From: Alistipes sp.
Lineage (GTDB): Bacteria > Bacteroidota > Bacteroidia > Bacteroidales > Rikenellaceae
Length of the DNA: 64,000 bases
Direction of reading: 5' to 3'
NCBI GenBank assembly: GCA_017937765.1
Contig: JAGBCY010000018.1
Coordinates: 1-64,000, forward strand
Position numbers and translations under genes: made by a program. Of the stretch, positions 52,221 through 62,199 are shown one piece after another. The notes beneath the pieces were generated by a model. That model was not told where the DNA came from. It did no database searches and saw only the letters and a program-made list of their open reading frames with translations. The number at the start of each line of letters is the position of its first letter. The stretch's first letter is position 1.

Positions 52221-54095
52221 ATGACACTTAAAAATCTCTTCTCAATCGTGGCCCTCACCGCCCTCACCCTCTTTGTGGCGTGCGACAATAAGGGTAACGA
52301 AACCGACAACGGCTCGGGAGCTACTACATTCGTATTGGAGCAGACCGAGATGGAGTTTTCGTGCGACGGCGGTCTCGGCACGGTGAACTACACTATTACC
52401 AACCCCGTGCAGGGTGGCGTGGTGCTCACCGACTGCAGCGCAAGCTGGATTAAGGACCTTAGCACCGCAACCTACGGCTCAATCAAGTTTACCGTAGCAC
52501 CCAACTACACAAACAATGTTCGCGAGGCTGCCATCAACGTGCAGTACACCGGTATCGAGGGTAGCTTCAGCGTGACGGTACGTCAGGCCGCTTCGGAGGC
52601 CCCCGTCTTTAGCTATAAGGTTGTCTACACCGACCCCCGCACAATTCTTCTCGACGTTGTGCCCGCCGATAAGGAGACTGCCTTTATCACTGGTTCATAC
52701 TCTAAGTCTCACATCGAGGCCTTCAACCTCGGCAACGACATCGCCCTCTTTGGCTACCACCTCCAGTCATTGAGCTACGAGGCCGACCGCGCAGGACAGT
52801 CGTTCCTGAACTACTTGCAGAACGTATCGTATCGCGGCGAGGCTCTCAACGTGGAGTTCACGGATCTTAACCCCGACACAGAGTATGTTGTGTTTAGCTA
52901 CCATATTGACCTTGCAAACGCTACGATTATCGGCGATATCTACCGCGAGACTATCCTCACGGGTAAGCCTGCGCAGTCGGATGCTACGTTCGATATGACG
53001 CTCTCGGTTGAGAACAATGTCATCACTCAGGATATCACCGTAAGCGACGAGCAGACATACTTCTACACTGGCTACTGGAAAGTCAACGAGTTTTATATGT
53101 ACTACGGCCGCGATGCTGTGATGGAGGAGGTATTCCCCGCAAAGTGGAACGAGACGGTAATCATCCAGCAGTCGTATGGTAAGAGCGTGGCTCAGATCCT
53201 CGAGGAGTTCTGCAAGCAGGGCTCACAGTCAATCGTTAACACCGGTCTTGCTAACTATACCGAGTATGTATTCTACGTCTTTGCTGTTGACACAGCATCG
53301 GGCTTTGTTGCTTCGGAGCCCGTCATCGCCACCGCAACGACCACAAGCGTTCAGGACTCGGGTGTGACGATCGACATCACCGTGGAGGATATCTTCGCCC
53401 GCACGGCTAACGTCTACTGGAAGGCAAGCTCGAAGTCGGCGCAGTTTGAGCGTAGCGTGCTCACGATGAGCCAGTATGAGGCTCTGGGAGCATCGGATCA
53501 GGAGCGTTTCGAAAACATCCGCAAGCAGTACGGTACCTTCTACGTAGCTACGGGTGATACCGATATGAACCTCTACAACCTCGAGCCTAACACCACCTAT
53601 GTTGCCTTTGCATATGGTGTTGACGGCGAGACTCCCAACACGCGTATCTATACCACCGAGTTCCGCACGTTGAGCGATACGCCCGGTAGCTCGAACATCT
53701 CGCTTAGCTTGGGTGAGCACTATAATTTGGCGGAGGTTGCAGCCGTAGATGCTACTCACTGGGGTGACTATGCCGGCTACTCGGATAGCGCGCTCCTTAC
53801 CGCAACAATCAGCGGTGCGGCAACTGGCGATAAGGTGTATATTATGTGGTCGACCTTCCCGTTGGACTACTACTCGGATGATGCCCAGTGGCTCCGCGAT
53901 GTGGCTAATGATAAGTGGGAGGTGAACTGCTACTCGAACTATAACTTCATATTTGAATACGAGCGCGAGTACTCTATTATCGCCGTGGCTCAGGATTCTA
54001 ACGGTAACTACGGCCGAGTATTCAAGAAATCGGTTATCCTCTACCGTAGCGACGATGCCGATGCAGCAAGCTACGTCTACAAGGAGAACAAATAG
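52221..54095 (+). CDS. BACON domain lipoprotein with beta-sandwich repeats
   Basis: Predicted surface lipoprotein of 624 residues, lipobox FVAC (Cys about residue 21). A BACON domain covers about 35-125 (FVLEQTEMEFSCDGG, ending FSVTVRQAAS), followed by three to four fibronectin type III-like beta domains with recurring LNPDTEYVVFSYH, LANYTEYVFYVFAVD and LEPNTTYVAFAYGVD units near residues 225, 355 and 460. Such proteins bind glycans or act in adhesion; the ligand is unknown. Monocistronic, with terminator at 54118-54149. Confidence 0.85.
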   Translation: MTLKNLFSIVALTALTLFVACDNKGNETDNGSGATTFVLEQTEMEFSCDGGLGTVNYTITNPVQGGVVLTDCSASWIKDLSTATYGSIKFTVAPNYTNNVREAAINVQYTGIEGSFSVTVRQAASEAPVFSYKVVYTDPRTILLDVVPADKETAFITGSYSKSHIEAFNLGNDIALFGYHLQSLSYEADRAGQSFLNYLQNVSYRGEALNVEFTDLNPDTEYVVFSYHIDLANATIIGDIYRETILTGKPAQSDATFDMTLSVENNVITQDITVSDEQTYFYTGYWKVNEFYMYYGRDAVMEEVFPAKWNETVIIQQSYGKSVAQILEEFCKQGSQSIVNTGLANYTEYVFYVFAVDTASGFVASEPVIATATTTSVQDSGVTIDITVEDIFARTANVYWKASSKSAQFERSVLTMSQYEALGASDQERFENIRKQYGTFYVATGDTDMNLYNLEPNTTYVAFAYGVDGETPNTRIYTTEFRTLSDTPGSSNISLSLGEHYNLAEVAAVDATHWGDYAGYSDSALLTATISGAATGDKVYIMWSTFPLDYYSDDAQWLRDVANDKWEVNCYSNYNFIFEYEREYSIIAVAQDSNGNYGRVFKKSVILYRSDDADAASYVYKENK

Positions 54096-54117
54096 TCGAA
54101 CATCGGGCTCTGCAAAC

Positions 54118-54150
54118 AGTATCCCGGCCACAAGCTGGGATACTTTTTTA
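54118..54150 (+). terminator. Terminator of the BACON lipoprotein gene
   Basis: Stem AGTATCCC (54118-54125) with GGGATACT (54137-54144) and a T6 run. Confidence 0.85.
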
Positions 54151-54249
54151 TAAGTGTGCAATCGCCCTTCTGATGCGCTGGGGTTATGGTTTTGCTAATA
54201 TCTATAAGTTGTTCTTATCGGTGGATAAATTAATACAATCGAAAAACTA

Positions 54250-54279
54250 TTGCAAAAAGCAAAATTAATACTATCTTTG
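54250..54279 (+). promoter_or_regulatory. Promoter of rubrerythrin (TTG-N19-TATCTTTG)
   Basis: TTG 54250-54252, 19 nt, TATCTTTG 54272-54279. The leader to the ATG at 54329 is about 45 nt. Confidence 0.75.
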
Positions 54280-54328
54280 CATCAGGAAAACAAAAAATAA
54301 TTAACAAACCTATAAAACTTAAAAGACT

Positions 54329-54865
54329 ATGAAAGATTTGAAAGGAACAAAGACTGAGAAGAACTTGTGGGAGGCTTTTGCTGGTGAGTCACAGGCACGC
54401 AACAAGTATACATATTTCGCATCGAAGGCAAAGAAGGATGGCTATGTTCAGATAGCTAAGATCTTCGAGGAGACCGCCGCTAACGAGAAGGAGCACGCCG
54501 AGATTTGGTTCAAGTTGCTCCAGGGCATCGGCTCAACTGCCGAAAACCTCAAGTCTGCTGCCGAGGGCGAGAACTACGAGTGGACAGATATGTATGCTGA
54601 GATGGCTAAGGATGCTCGCGAGGAGGGCTTCGACCACATCGCATTCCTCTTCGACGAGGTTGGTAAGATTGAGCGAGAGCACGAGGAGCGTTACCGCAAG
54701 CTCTTGGCTAACGTAGAGGGTGGCTTGGTATTCTCGCGCGATGGTGATATGATCTGGCAGTGCTCGAACTGCGGCCATATCCACGTAGGCCAGAAGGCTC
54801 CCGAGGTGTGCCCCGTGTGCGTTCATCCGCAGGCATACTTCCAGATCAAGGCTGAGAACTATTAG
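54329..54865 (+). CDS. Rubrerythrin
   Basis: Non-haem diiron peroxidase that removes hydrogen peroxide in anaerobes. 178 residues: ferritin-like domain with the diiron ligands in [20 protein letters not shown], and EREHEERYR, then a C-terminal rubredoxin domain with CSNCGH and CPVCVHP (four Cys ligands). Order ferritin then rubredoxin is the classical form. Own promoter (54250-54279) and terminator (54920-54943). Confidence 0.96.
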   Translation: MKDLKGTKTEKNLWEAFAGESQARNKYTYFASKAKKDGYVQIAKIFEETAANEKEHAEIWFKLLQGIGSTAENLKSAAEGENYEWTDMYAEMAKDAREEGFDHIAFLFDEVGKIEREHEERYRKLLANVEGGLVFSRDGDMIWQCSNCGHIHVGQKAPEVCPVCVHPQAYFQIKAENY

Positions 54866-54919
54866 TAGGTGTCGGGGAGGGCTTAGGAGTTCTCCCCGCT
54901 CTATTCCCGTATCGTAAGA

Positions 54920-54947
54920 CCTCCCTCGGTAAAGGGAGGCTTTATTA
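54920..54947 (+). terminator. Terminator of rubrerythrin
   Basis: Stem CCTCCCT (54920-54926) with AGGGAGG (54933-54939) and tail CTTTATT. It is followed directly by a TAAATTTG box (54958-54965) for the ZIP gene. Confidence 0.75.
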
Positions 54948-54981
54948 TGTTAGGCTCTAAATTTGAAATAGGACTAATGCT

Positions 54982-55761
54982 ATGACAACGACACTGATAC
55001 TTCTTGCCCCTTTTGTGGGAACGGTCATCGGAGCCTCCACGGTGCTCTTCGCGCGTAGGAGCGTGTCGCTACGTGTGCAGAACGCGTTGCTTGGCTTTGC
55101 TGCGGGCGTGATGGTTGCTGCCTCTGTATGGTCGCTCGTTATCCCCGCTATCGACCTCTCGGAGGGTATGGGGCGTATGAGCTGGTTGCCTGCCGCGGTG
55201 GGTATCATCCTCGGTATGCTCTTCCTCTTAGGTCTCGATAGCCTCATCCCCCACCAACACCCTACATCCGATACGCGCGAGGGTCTTAGCTCGTCGCTCG
55301 GTAAGCGTCAGATGCTTATGCTTGCCGTCACGTTGCACAACATCCCCGAGGGTATGGCTGTGGGTGCCGTTGTGGCTGGAGCTATGAGCGGCAGTGCCGA
55401 GATATCTATGGCTGCAGCTGCGGCGTTGGCCTTAGGTATGGCTATACAGAACGTCCCCGAGGGTGCCATCATCTCGCTGCCGTTGCGTGCCGATGGAGCA
55501 TCACGACGAAAGGCCTTTGGCTATGGTGCTCTCTCGGGTGTGGTTGAACCTATCTCGGCAGTGGTAATGATACTGCTCTTTGAACATATATCGCCCGCGC
55601 TACCCTACCTGCTCGCCTTCTCGGCGGGAGCTATGCTCTATGTCGTTGTCGAGGAGCTGATCCCCGAGACGCAGCAGGGCAAGCACTCCGACATCGGAAC
55701 CATCGCCTTCGCCATCGGCTTTGTTATTATGATGATTCTCGACGTGGCCTTAGGTGCATAG
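54982..55761 (+). CDS. ZIP family divalent metal transporter
   Basis: Inner-membrane importer of Zn2+ and possibly other divalent metals, 259 residues with about eight helices. Metal-site motifs are HNIPEG (119-124) in helix 4 and QNVPEG (156-161) in helix 5; the family usually has E/H in the second. A histidine pair HQH at 91-93 lies in the loop between helices 3 and 4. It follows rubrerythrin behind a terminator with its own -7 box. Confidence 0.9.
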   Translation: MTTTLILLAPFVGTVIGASTVLFARRSVSLRVQNALLGFAAGVMVAASVWSLVIPAIDLSEGMGRMSWLPAAVGIILGMLFLLGLDSLIPHQHPTSDTREGLSSSLGKRQMLMLAVTLHNIPEGMAVGAVVAGAMSGSAEISMAAAAALALGMAIQNVPEGAIISLPLRADGASRRKAFGYGALSGVVEPISAVVMILLFEHISPALPYLLAFSAGAMLYVVVEELIPETQQGKHSDIGTIAFAIGFVIMMILDVALGA

Positions 55762-55858
55762 CCTCACGCGTCGCCGCCAGCCAAAGCCCCGACATCATAC
55801 ACCCCCCCCGTTATCTTTCAACCGAGGAGAGAATTATCGGGTGGATTTTTATATTTAG

Positions 55859-55889
55859 TTGTTTATTCAGCCAAAATTTTCTATTTTTG
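55859..55889 (+). promoter_or_regulatory. Promoter of the NCS2 permease gene (TTG-N20-TATTTTTG)
   Basis: TTG 55859-55861, 20 nt, TATTTTTG 55882-55889. Leader about 20 nt. Confidence 0.75.
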
Positions 55890-55915
55890 TAGCTGTTTAG
55901 AAAAACATTGCTACT

Positions 55916-57208
55916 ATGCTCAATAAACTCTTTGGGTTGGATTCCACAAAGACAACCGTAAGAACAGAGATTCTTGCCGGTATCACAACATTCCTCACGA
56001 TGTCGTATATCCTTGCTGTCAACCCCGCGATGTTCTCGGAACTCGAGGGTATGCCAGCAGGATCGGTCTTTACCTCTACCTCGATAGCAGCCATCGTTGG
56101 CTGTCTGGTTATGGCGTTCTGGGGTAAGCTACCCTTCGGTCTGGCACCGGGTATGGGACTCAATGCCTTCTTCGTCTATACGGTGTGTCTCGGTATGGGT
56201 TACCCGTGGCAGTTTGCACTGACGGCCGTGTTTATCGAGGGTATCATCTTCATCCTGATGACTATTACGAACATCCGCGAAGCCATAGTGCATGCCATCC
56301 CGGCGAATTTGCGCTACGCTATTGGTGCGGGTATCGGCCTCTTTATCGCCTTTATCGGCCTTCAGAACGGCGGTGTCATCGTGGGCGATAAGGCTACGCT
56401 TGTAGCTCTTGCCGATATCACCTCGGGACCTGCACTTCTCTCGCTTATCGGCCTGTTGCTCACGGGTTTCCTCTATGCACGTAAGGTGCGTGGCGCGATG
56501 CTTATCGGTATTCTTGTTACGACCTTTATCGGCATACCTATGGGTATCACACAGTTTAAGGGTCTGCTCTCGGCTCCCGAGTCTATCGCTCCGCTATTCT
56601 GTCAGTTCGACTGGTCGAATATCCTCTCGCTCGATATGGTTGTGGTGGTCTTTACCTTCCTGTTTATAGATATGTTCGACACGGTGGGTACGCTTATCGG
56701 TGTCTGTACGAAGGCAAATATGATCGACAAGAATGGCCGTATCCCGCGTCTTAAGGAGGCATTTATGGCCGATGCTATCGCAACGACGGTGGGTGCTATG
56801 ATTGGCACATCGACGACGACGACCTACGTCGAGAGTGCTTCGGGCGTGTCGCAGGGTGGTCGCTCGGGTCTCACGGCCTTTACCATCGCCTGCTGTTTTA
56901 TGGTGACGCTCTTCTTCTCGCCGCTCTTCCTCTCGATACCCGCCTCGGCAACAGCTCCCGTGCTCGTTATCGTTGGTCTGTTGATGCTTGAGCCTGTACG
57001 TAATATCGACTTTAGCGACTATACCGAGTCGATTCCCGCCTTCGTGTGTATCGTGACAATGCCTTTCGCGTACTCTATCTCGGATGGTATTTTGCTCGGA
57101 ATGATCTCGTATGTGTTGCTCAACTTCATCAGCGGCAAGTTTAAGAAGATCACCCCGGCGATGTTTATTCTTGCGGTACTCTTCATACTGAAATATATCT
57201 TCATCTAA
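55916..57208 (+). CDS. NCS2 family nucleobase permease (adenine/guanine/hypoxanthine type)
   Basis: Proton-coupled purine nucleobase importer of the inner membrane, 430 residues, about 13 helices. It opens KTTVRTEILAGITTFLTMSYIL, typical of the AzgA/PbuG branch, with GMGLNAFFVYTVC, GTLIGVCTKA and GTSTTTTYVESASG. These motifs separate it from xanthine/uracil carriers. Nucleobase identity cannot be set by eye. Terminated by a hairpin at 57245-57297. Confidence 0.93.
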   Translation: MLNKLFGLDSTKTTVRTEILAGITTFLTMSYILAVNPAMFSELEGMPAGSVFTSTSIAAIVGCLVMAFWGKLPFGLAPGMGLNAFFVYTVCLGMGYPWQFALTAVFIEGIIFILMTITNIREAIVHAIPANLRYAIGAGIGLFIAFIGLQNGGVIVGDKATLVALADITSGPALLSLIGLLLTGFLYARKVRGAMLIGILVTTFIGIPMGITQFKGLLSAPESIAPLFCQFDWSNILSLDMVVVVFTFLFIDMFDTVGTLIGVCTKANMIDKNGRIPRLKEAFMADAIATTVGAMIGTSTTTTYVESASGVSQGGRSGLTAFTIACCFMVTLFFSPLFLSIPASATAPVLVIVGLLMLEPVRNIDFSDYTESIPAFVCIVTMPFAYSISDGILLGMISYVLLNFISGKFKKITPAMFILAVLFILKYIFI

Positions 57209-57244
57209 CGTGACTTAAGCGCGTCGGTGATTTGACGACCGAGG

Positions 57245-57297
57245 CCAACCAGTGAGATTACTCCATATCGAGAGCCTCCTCTGGTTGGTCTTTTTTT
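57245..57297 (+). terminator. Terminator of the permease gene
   Basis: Stem CCAACCAG (57245-57252) with CTGGTTGG (57281-57288), long loop, T7 run. Confidence 0.75.
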
Positions 57298-57354
57298 GTT
57301 GGTGAAGAGTGGTTTATTTGTACTGTTATCTTTATTGGAATGTCTTGCCACGCC

Positions 57355-57457
57355 GTCATCCTGAGCGGAACGAAGTGGAGTCGAAGGATCTCGAGGGTAG
57401 TACGCCCTTGCAATCCCGATGCGGACCTTGAGATTCTTCGCATACGCTCATAATGAC
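57355..57457. repeat. Inverted-repeat-ended intergenic element, second copy
   Basis: Starts GTCATCCTGAGC and ends GCTCATAATGAC, with inner GAAGGATCTC and GAGATTCTTC arms; same family as 33141-33232, 103 bp. No ORF. Confidence 0.65.
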
Positions 57458-57466
57458 ATACTTAGG

Positions 57467-57500
57467 CAATTAGTAATTAGTAGAGAGTAATTAGTAATAA
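57467..57500. repeat. Low-complexity intergenic repeat
   Basis: AATTAGTAATTAGTAGAGAGTAATTAG-type units between the palindromic element and the tRNA 3' repeat. Confidence 0.65.
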
Positions 57501-57504
57501 CCGT

Positions 57505-57566
57505 TACAAACAACGAAAGACACCCTAAGGTGTCTTTGTCGTTTGTGGAGGATATGAGATTCGAAC
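57505..57566 (-). repeat. Direct repeat copy 2: displaced tRNA-Ala 3' end plus terminator
   Basis: 62 bp identical to 57666-57727 but for one base (in the terminator loop, 161 bp offset). Reading on the minus strand it begins in the T-loop (GTTCGAATC), goes through the acceptor 3' strand and discriminator, and ends with the terminator. It has no tRNA body. Confidence 0.85.
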
Positions 57567-57665
57567 CCGCGGAAAACCCGCGGAGATTTTTATATTTACA
57601 TTCCTCCTATCCTCCTTTGGCAAAGGAGGGAAAAAGAGTTCGTTCGTGCAAATCTCGCTACCCCC

Positions 57666-57727
57666 TACAAACAACGAAAGACACCCGAAGGTGTCTTTGT
57701 CGTTTGTGGAGGATATGAGATTCGAAC
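57666..57727 (-). repeat. Direct repeat copy 1: functional tRNA-Ala 3' end plus terminator
   Basis: The same 62 bp at the true end of tRNA-Ala. The terminator is a 9-bp stem AAAGACACC/GGTGTCTTT with a TTCG loop (about 57674-57701). The 99 bp between copies (57567-57665) hold no gene; a CCGCGG...CCGCGG pair and a CTCCTTTGGCAAAGGAG hairpin are visible. Confidence 0.85.
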
Positions 57728-57780
57728 TCACGACCTCTTGCATGCCATGCAAGCGCTCTAACCAGCTGAGCTAAACCCCC
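57707..57780 (-). tRNA. tRNA-Ala (anticodon GGC)
   Basis: 74-nt cloverleaf on the minus strand. D-stem GCTC/GAGC, anticodon stem CTTGC/GCAAG with loop ATGGCAT giving anticodon GGC, T-stem GTGAG/CTCAT with TTCGAAT, discriminator A. The acceptor GGGGGTT/ATCCTCC has one U-U mismatch at position 6-67. CCA is not encoded. A TATCTTTG box (57799-57792) with TTG 19 nt upstream ends 11 nt before the 5' end. The 3' end and terminator are repeated at 57505-57566. It lies downstream of gpmI and alaS. Confidence 0.92.
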
Positions 57781-57791
57781 AATCGTTGGCG

Positions 57792-57821
57792 CAAAGATAC
57801 ACCTATTTTCTAAATATGCAA
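57792..57821 (-). promoter_or_regulatory. Promoter of tRNA-Ala (TTG-N19-TATCTTTG)
   Basis: On the minus strand TTG (57821-57819), 19 nt, TATCTTTG (57799-57792). It places the start about 5 nt before the mature tRNA. Confidence 0.75.
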
Positions 57822-57854
57822 AATATCACGCCGATTTTTTCGCGGTGAGCGCGC

Positions 57855-57893
57855 TAAAAAAATGCCGCCCAGGTGGTAACACCCGGACGACAT
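57855..57893 (-). terminator. Terminator of the alaS-gpmI genes
   Basis: 14-bp stem with G-U pairs on the minus strand (57893-57880 with 57875-57862: ATGTCGTCCGGGTG and CACCTGGGCGGCAT) and a T7 run. It separates gpmI from tRNA-Ala. Confidence 0.8.
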
Positions 57894-57918
57894 CTTGTTG
57901 CTCGTGTGGCGAGTAATT

Positions 57919-59445
57919 TTACTTATACTCCACCAACGACTCACCAGTCATCTCGGCGGGCTTCTCGAGACCCATAAGGTCAAGCACCGTAGGAGCTACG
58001 TCGGCAAGGATACCATCCTTAACACGTGCTACCCTATCCGATACAACAACGATGGGCACGGGATTCAGTGAGTGAGCGGGGTTAGGGGTGCCATCGGGAT
58101 TGATCGCATAATCGGCATTACCGTGGTCAGCAATCTGAACAACCTCATAGCCATTAGCCTTAGCTGCCTCGACAACATCCTTAACACACTCGTCGATAGC
58201 TTTTACTGCTTTTTGTATTGCCTCGTACACGCCAGTGTGGCCAACCATATCGCCATTAGCGAAGTTCAAGCAGATGAAGTCGTACTTCTGCTCGCCCAAT
58301 GCCTCGACCAACTTATCCTTAACCTCGTAGGCCGACATCTCGGGCTGGAGGTCGTAGGTGGCAACCTTAGGTGATGCAACGAGGATACGATCCTCCTCGG
58401 CAAACTTATCCTCGCGGCCACCATTGAGGAAGAATGTCACGTGGGCATACTTCTCGGTCTCGGCGATGCGCAACTGCTTCAGACCCTGATTAGCTATATA
58501 CTCACCGATGGTGTTGGGCACGTTATCCTTGTCGAACAAGATGTGAAGACCCTGGAACTTAGCATCATAGGGAGTCATACAGCAGTAGTACAGAGGCATC
58601 GTGTGCATACCCTCCTCGGGCATATCCTGCTGCGTGAGGACGATGGTAAGCTCCTTAGCACGGTCGTTACGATAGTTGAAGAAGATGACAACATCGTTGG
58701 GCTTGATGGTGCCGATGGCGTTACCCTCAGCGTCGACATTCACGATAGGCTTAACGAACTCGTCGGTAACACCCTCATCGTATGACTTCTGCATAGCCTC
58801 AACCATATTCGTCGACTTCTCGCCAACGCCCGATACGAGCTGGTCGTAGGCGATCTTCACGCGCTCCCAACGCTTGTCGCGGTCCATTGCATAGTAGCGG
58901 CCGATGATCGACGCAATCTTTCCGGTCGACTTAGCCATATGCTCCTCCAAAGCGGCGATGAAGCCCTTGCCGCTGCGAGGGTCGGTATCACGACCATCCA
59001 TAAAGCAGTGAACATAGGTATTCTCGATGCCGTAGTGCTTAGCGATGTCGCAGAGCTTGAAGAGGTGGTCGAGCGACGAATGTACGCCACCATCCGACAC
59101 AAGGCCCATAAAGTGTACGTTCACGCCCTCGCGCTTGGCATACTCGAAAGCACCGACAATCTCCTTGTTCTCGAGAATCGAGTTATCGCGGCAGGCGCGG
59201 TTGATCTTCACGAGGTCCTGATAAACGACGCGGCCAGCACCAATATTGAGGTGGCCTACCTCCGAATTACCCATCTGACCCTCGGGCAGACCAACGTTCT
59301 CGCCATCGGTCTTGAGCTCGGCGTGGGGGTATGCCGCAGTCATTGCGTTAATATACTCGGGATTGGTTGTGTAGATAACATCCGACTTCGAGTGGTCACC
59401 GTTACCCCAACCATCCAATATCATCAATAAAACTTTGTTGCTCAT
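57919..59445 (-). CDS. gpmI: 2,3-bisphosphoglycerate-independent phosphoglycerate mutase
   Basis: Mn2+-dependent mutase that interconverts 3- and 2-phosphoglycerate in glycolysis. 508 residues, alkaline-phosphatase-like fold. The metal Asp11 is in LDGWGNG, the phosphorylated Ser61 in [12 protein letters not shown], then the HCFMDGRDT and late DHGNADY motifs. It begins 26 nt after the alaS stop and is likely co-transcribed with it. Confidence 0.97.
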   Translation of the reverse strand: MSNKVLLMILDGWGNGDHSKSDVIYTTNPEYINAMTAAYPHAELKTDGENVGLPEGQMGNSEVGHLNIGAGRVVYQDLVKINRACRDNSILENKEIVGAFEYAKREGVNVHFMGLVSDGGVHSSLDHLFKLCDIAKHYGIENTYVHCFMDGRDTDPRSGKGFIAALEEHMAKSTGKIASIIGRYYAMDRDKRWERVKIAYDQLVSGVGEKSTNMVEAMQKSYDEGVTDEFVKPIVNVDAEGNAIGTIKPNDVVIFFNYRNDRAKELTIVLTQQDMPEEGMHTMPLYYCCMTPYDAKFQGLHILFDKDNVPNTIGEYIANQGLKQLRIAETEKYAHVTFFLNGGREDKFAEEDRILVASPKVATYDLQPEMSAYEVKDKLVEALGEQKYDFICLNFANGDMVGHTGVYEAIQKAVKAIDECVKDVVEAAKANGYEVVQIADHGNADYAINPDGTPNPAHSLNPVPIVVVSDRVARVKDGILADVAPTVLDLMGLEKPAEMTGESLVEYK

Positions 59446-59471
59446 AATCTTATACTCACTTAACTCGTTAA

Positions 59472-62087
59472 TTACTTAATCTGTGCCATAATTATCTCGA
59501 CAGCCTTATCTACGGCTGCCTGCAAGCCCTCGGGGTTCTTACCACCAGCCGTAGCGTAGTGCTTCTGGCCACCGCCACTACCATTCATCAACTTAGCAGC
59601 CTCGCGAACCGTAGCACCTGCGTCAACACCCATAGCTACAATGTCGTCCGAGAGCATCACGTTAAGCGTGGGCTTGCCGTCGAAGAGGTTACCTACGACC
59701 ATAACAAGACGCTCCGTTACGCGCTGACGCAAAGCAAATGCCAAGTCCTTCATAACCTCGGGAGTGTTGTTCGCCGTGTGCGAGATAAGCTGCACGCCAT
59801 TACGCAAGGGGGTATTTGCGGCAAGGCTCTCGGCGAGCTGCACAACCTTCTCCTTACGCATCTCGGCAACCTCGCGACCAAGAGCCTCGTTCGACTCCAT
59901 CATCTTCTCGATGGCCTGCACAACCTTAGGATTGTGGACAAGCTGCTCGAGTGACGAGATCATATCCTGAGCCGAGTAGATGATCGCCTCGGCTGCCTCG
60001 CCCGTAACTGCCTCGATACGACGTACACCGGCCGAGATCGCGCTCTCCGAGATAATCTTGAAGAAGCCGATAGTACCCGTTGCTGATGTATGCGTACCGC
60101 CGCAAAGCTCCGTCGAAGGACCAAAGTTAACGATACGAACCTTCTCGCCGTACTTCTCGCCAAAGAGCATAATGGCACCTGCTGCCTCAGCCTCGGCCAT
60201 CGTTGCCTCGCGGTTCTCAACAAGGGGATAGTTCTTGCGGATCATCTTATTAACCAGACGCTCCACCTTGCGAATCTCCTCGGGAGTAACCTTCTGGAAG
60301 TGCGAGAAGTCGAAGCGCAAGCCCATAGGACCTACCATAGAACCCTTCTGCTCGACGTGTGTGCCGAGGACGGTGCGCAGAGCGTAATCCACGAGGTGGG
60401 TGGCTGTGTGGTTGTTGGCAGCCTTCTGGCGTGCATCCTCGTTAACAACAGCGCGAAACTCAGCCTCGGGGTTCTCGGGCAACTGCTTAACAATGTGGAT
60501 GATAAGGCCGTTCTCTTTCTCTGTAGCGATGATGTCGATCTTCTCGTTAGCACTCTCGATATAACCCACGTCGCCGATCTGACCACCCGAGTTGCCATAG
60601 AATGGTGTGTGGTCGAAGACGAGCTGATATGTCACGTTGTTCTTGCTCTTCACGCGGCGGTAGCGAGCGATGCGAACATTGGCCGTAAGTGTGTCGTAGC
60701 CGATGAACTCGCTCTCGGCAATAGCCATAATCTCCTGCCAGTCGTCGATATCCTGCGATGCGGCATTACGTGAACGCTCCTTCTGCACCTGAAGCTCCTT
60801 CTCGAACTCCTCGATGTCTACCTCTACGCCCTGCTCCTTGGCGATAAGCTCCGTGAGGTCGATGGGGAAGCCGTAGGTGTCGTACAAGACAAAGGCATCC
60901 TTACCCGAAATCTTGCCTCCGGCCGACTTCTTGATAACGCCGTCGAGGAGGTTGATACCCGTCGCCAGTGTTCGGAGGAATGATGCCTCCTCCTCCTCGA
61001 TAACGCGCTCGATGAGGGTCTGCTGCGCTACGAGCTCGGGGAACTGGTGACCCATCTGCTTAACCAGACCATCGACGAGCTTGCAGATGAAGGGCTCGGT
61101 GAAGCCGAGGTAGGTGTAGCCATAACGCACAGCACGGCGCAAGATGCGGCGGATTACATAACCAGCCTTAGCATTTGCCGGAAGCTGACCATCGGCAATA
61201 GAGAACGAGATTGCACGCAAGTGGTCGGCGATAACACGCATAGCCACGTCGCACTTATCATCCTTGCCATACTCCTTGCCTGAGAGTGCTGCAATGCGAG
61301 CAATCGTGGGCTGGAATACGTCGGTGTCGTAGTTCGACTTCTTACCCTGAAGGATCATACAAAGACGCTCGAAACCCATACCCGTGTCGACATTCTTGGC
61401 GGGCAGCGGCTCCAACGAACCGTTAGCCTTACGGTTGAACTGCATAAACACGAGGTTCCAGATCTCGATAACCTGAGGGTGGCTCATATTCACCATCTCG
61501 CGACCGGGGATCTTTGCTACCTCCTCCTCGTCGCGAAGGTCGAAGTGAATCTCGCTACAAGGACCGCAGGGGCCAGTCTCGCCCATCTCCCAGAAGTTGT
61601 CCTTCTTGTTGCCGCGGATGATGTGATCCTCGGGGAGGAACTGCTTCCAGTAGTCGTATGCCTCCTGATCGAAGGCAACGCCATCCTCCTCGCTACCCTC
61701 AAAGACGGTAGCATACATACGGCTCTTGTCGAGCTTGTAGACCTCGGTGAGCAACTCCCACGCCCACTCGATAGCCTCCTTCTTGAAGTAGTCGCCATAT
61801 GACCAGTTGCCGAGCATCTCGAACATTGTGTGGTGATAGGTGTCGTGACCTACCTCCTCCAAGTCGTTATGCTTACCCGACACACGCAGACACTTCTGCG
61901 TGTCGGCAACGCGTGGCCAACGGCGCGGTGCATTGCCGAGGAAGATGTCCTTAAACTGGTTCATACCTGCATTGGTGAACATCAACGTGGGGTCGTTCTT
62001 TACGACCATCGGAGCCGAGGGTACGATCTCGTGCTGCTTGGAGCGGAAGAACTCCAAAAATGCTTCTCTAACTTTGTTTGATTCCAT
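59472..62087 (-). CDS. alaS: Alanyl-tRNA synthetase
   Basis: Charges tRNA-Ala and edits mischarged Ser/Gly. 871 residues: class II catalytic domain (about 1-240; [28 protein letters not shown]), tRNA-binding middle part, editing domain with HxxxH in NNHTATHL and the Cys-containing GGTHTSATG, and a C-Ala domain. Same strand as gpmI and the tRNA-Ala gene just downstream. The promoter region overlaps that of the divergent peptidase gene. Confidence 0.97.
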   Translation of the reverse strand: MESNKVREAFLEFFRSKQHEIVPSAPMVVKNDPTLMFTNAGMNQFKDIFLGNAPRRWPRVADTQKCLRVSGKHNDLEEVGHDTYHHTMFEMLGNWSYGDYFKKEAIEWAWELLTEVYKLDKSRMYATVFEGSEEDGVAFDQEAYDYWKQFLPEDHIIRGNKKDNFWEMGETGPCGPCSEIHFDLRDEEEVAKIPGREMVNMSHPQVIEIWNLVFMQFNRKANGSLEPLPAKNVDTGMGFERLCMILQGKKSNYDTDVFQPTIARIAALSGKEYGKDDKCDVAMRVIADHLRAISFSIADGQLPANAKAGYVIRRILRRAVRYGYTYLGFTEPFICKLVDGLVKQMGHQFPELVAQQTLIERVIEEEEASFLRTLATGINLLDGVIKKSAGGKISGKDAFVLYDTYGFPIDLTELIAKEQGVEVDIEEFEKELQVQKERSRNAASQDIDDWQEIMAIAESEFIGYDTLTANVRIARYRRVKSKNNVTYQLVFDHTPFYGNSGGQIGDVGYIESANEKIDIIATEKENGLIIHIVKQLPENPEAEFRAVVNEDARQKAANNHTATHLVDYALRTVLGTHVEQKGSMVGPMGLRFDFSHFQKVTPEEIRKVERLVNKMIRKNYPLVENREATMAEAEAAGAIMLFGEKYGEKVRIVNFGPSTELCGGTHTSATGTIGFFKIISESAISAGVRRIEAVTGEAAEAIIYSAQDMISSLEQLVHNPKVVQAIEKMMESNEALGREVAEMRKEKVVQLAESLAANTPLRNGVQLISHTANNTPEVMKDLAFALRQRVTERLVMVVGNLFDGKPTLNVMLSDDIVAMGVDAGATVREAAKLMNGSGGGQKHYATAGGKNPEGLQAAVDKAVEIIMAQIK

Positions 62088-62126
62088 ATATCTTAAATTT
62101 TATTTTATACCTATATTTTATTGCGG

Positions 62127-62157
62127 TTGCAAATTTACACAATTTACTTTAATTTTG
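62127..62157 (+). promoter_or_regulatory. Promoter of the M23 peptidase genes, overlapping the alaS promoter
   Basis: TTG 62127-62129, 20 nt, TAATTTTG 62150-62157. A TAAATTTG box for alaS on the minus strand (62137-62130) lies inside its spacer. Confidence 0.7.
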
Positions 62158-62199
62158 TGACGTTAATTGTGATATTTTTAAGATTTTTTATTTTATTTG

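Noticed and set aside
53229-54161. 310-codon frame antisense to the BACON lipoprotein gene
   Set aside because: Shadow of a GC-rich coding frame; no family similarity.
57525-57752. 75-codon minus-strand frame across tRNA-Ala and its repeat
   Set aside because: It only translates the tRNA and displaced 3' end.
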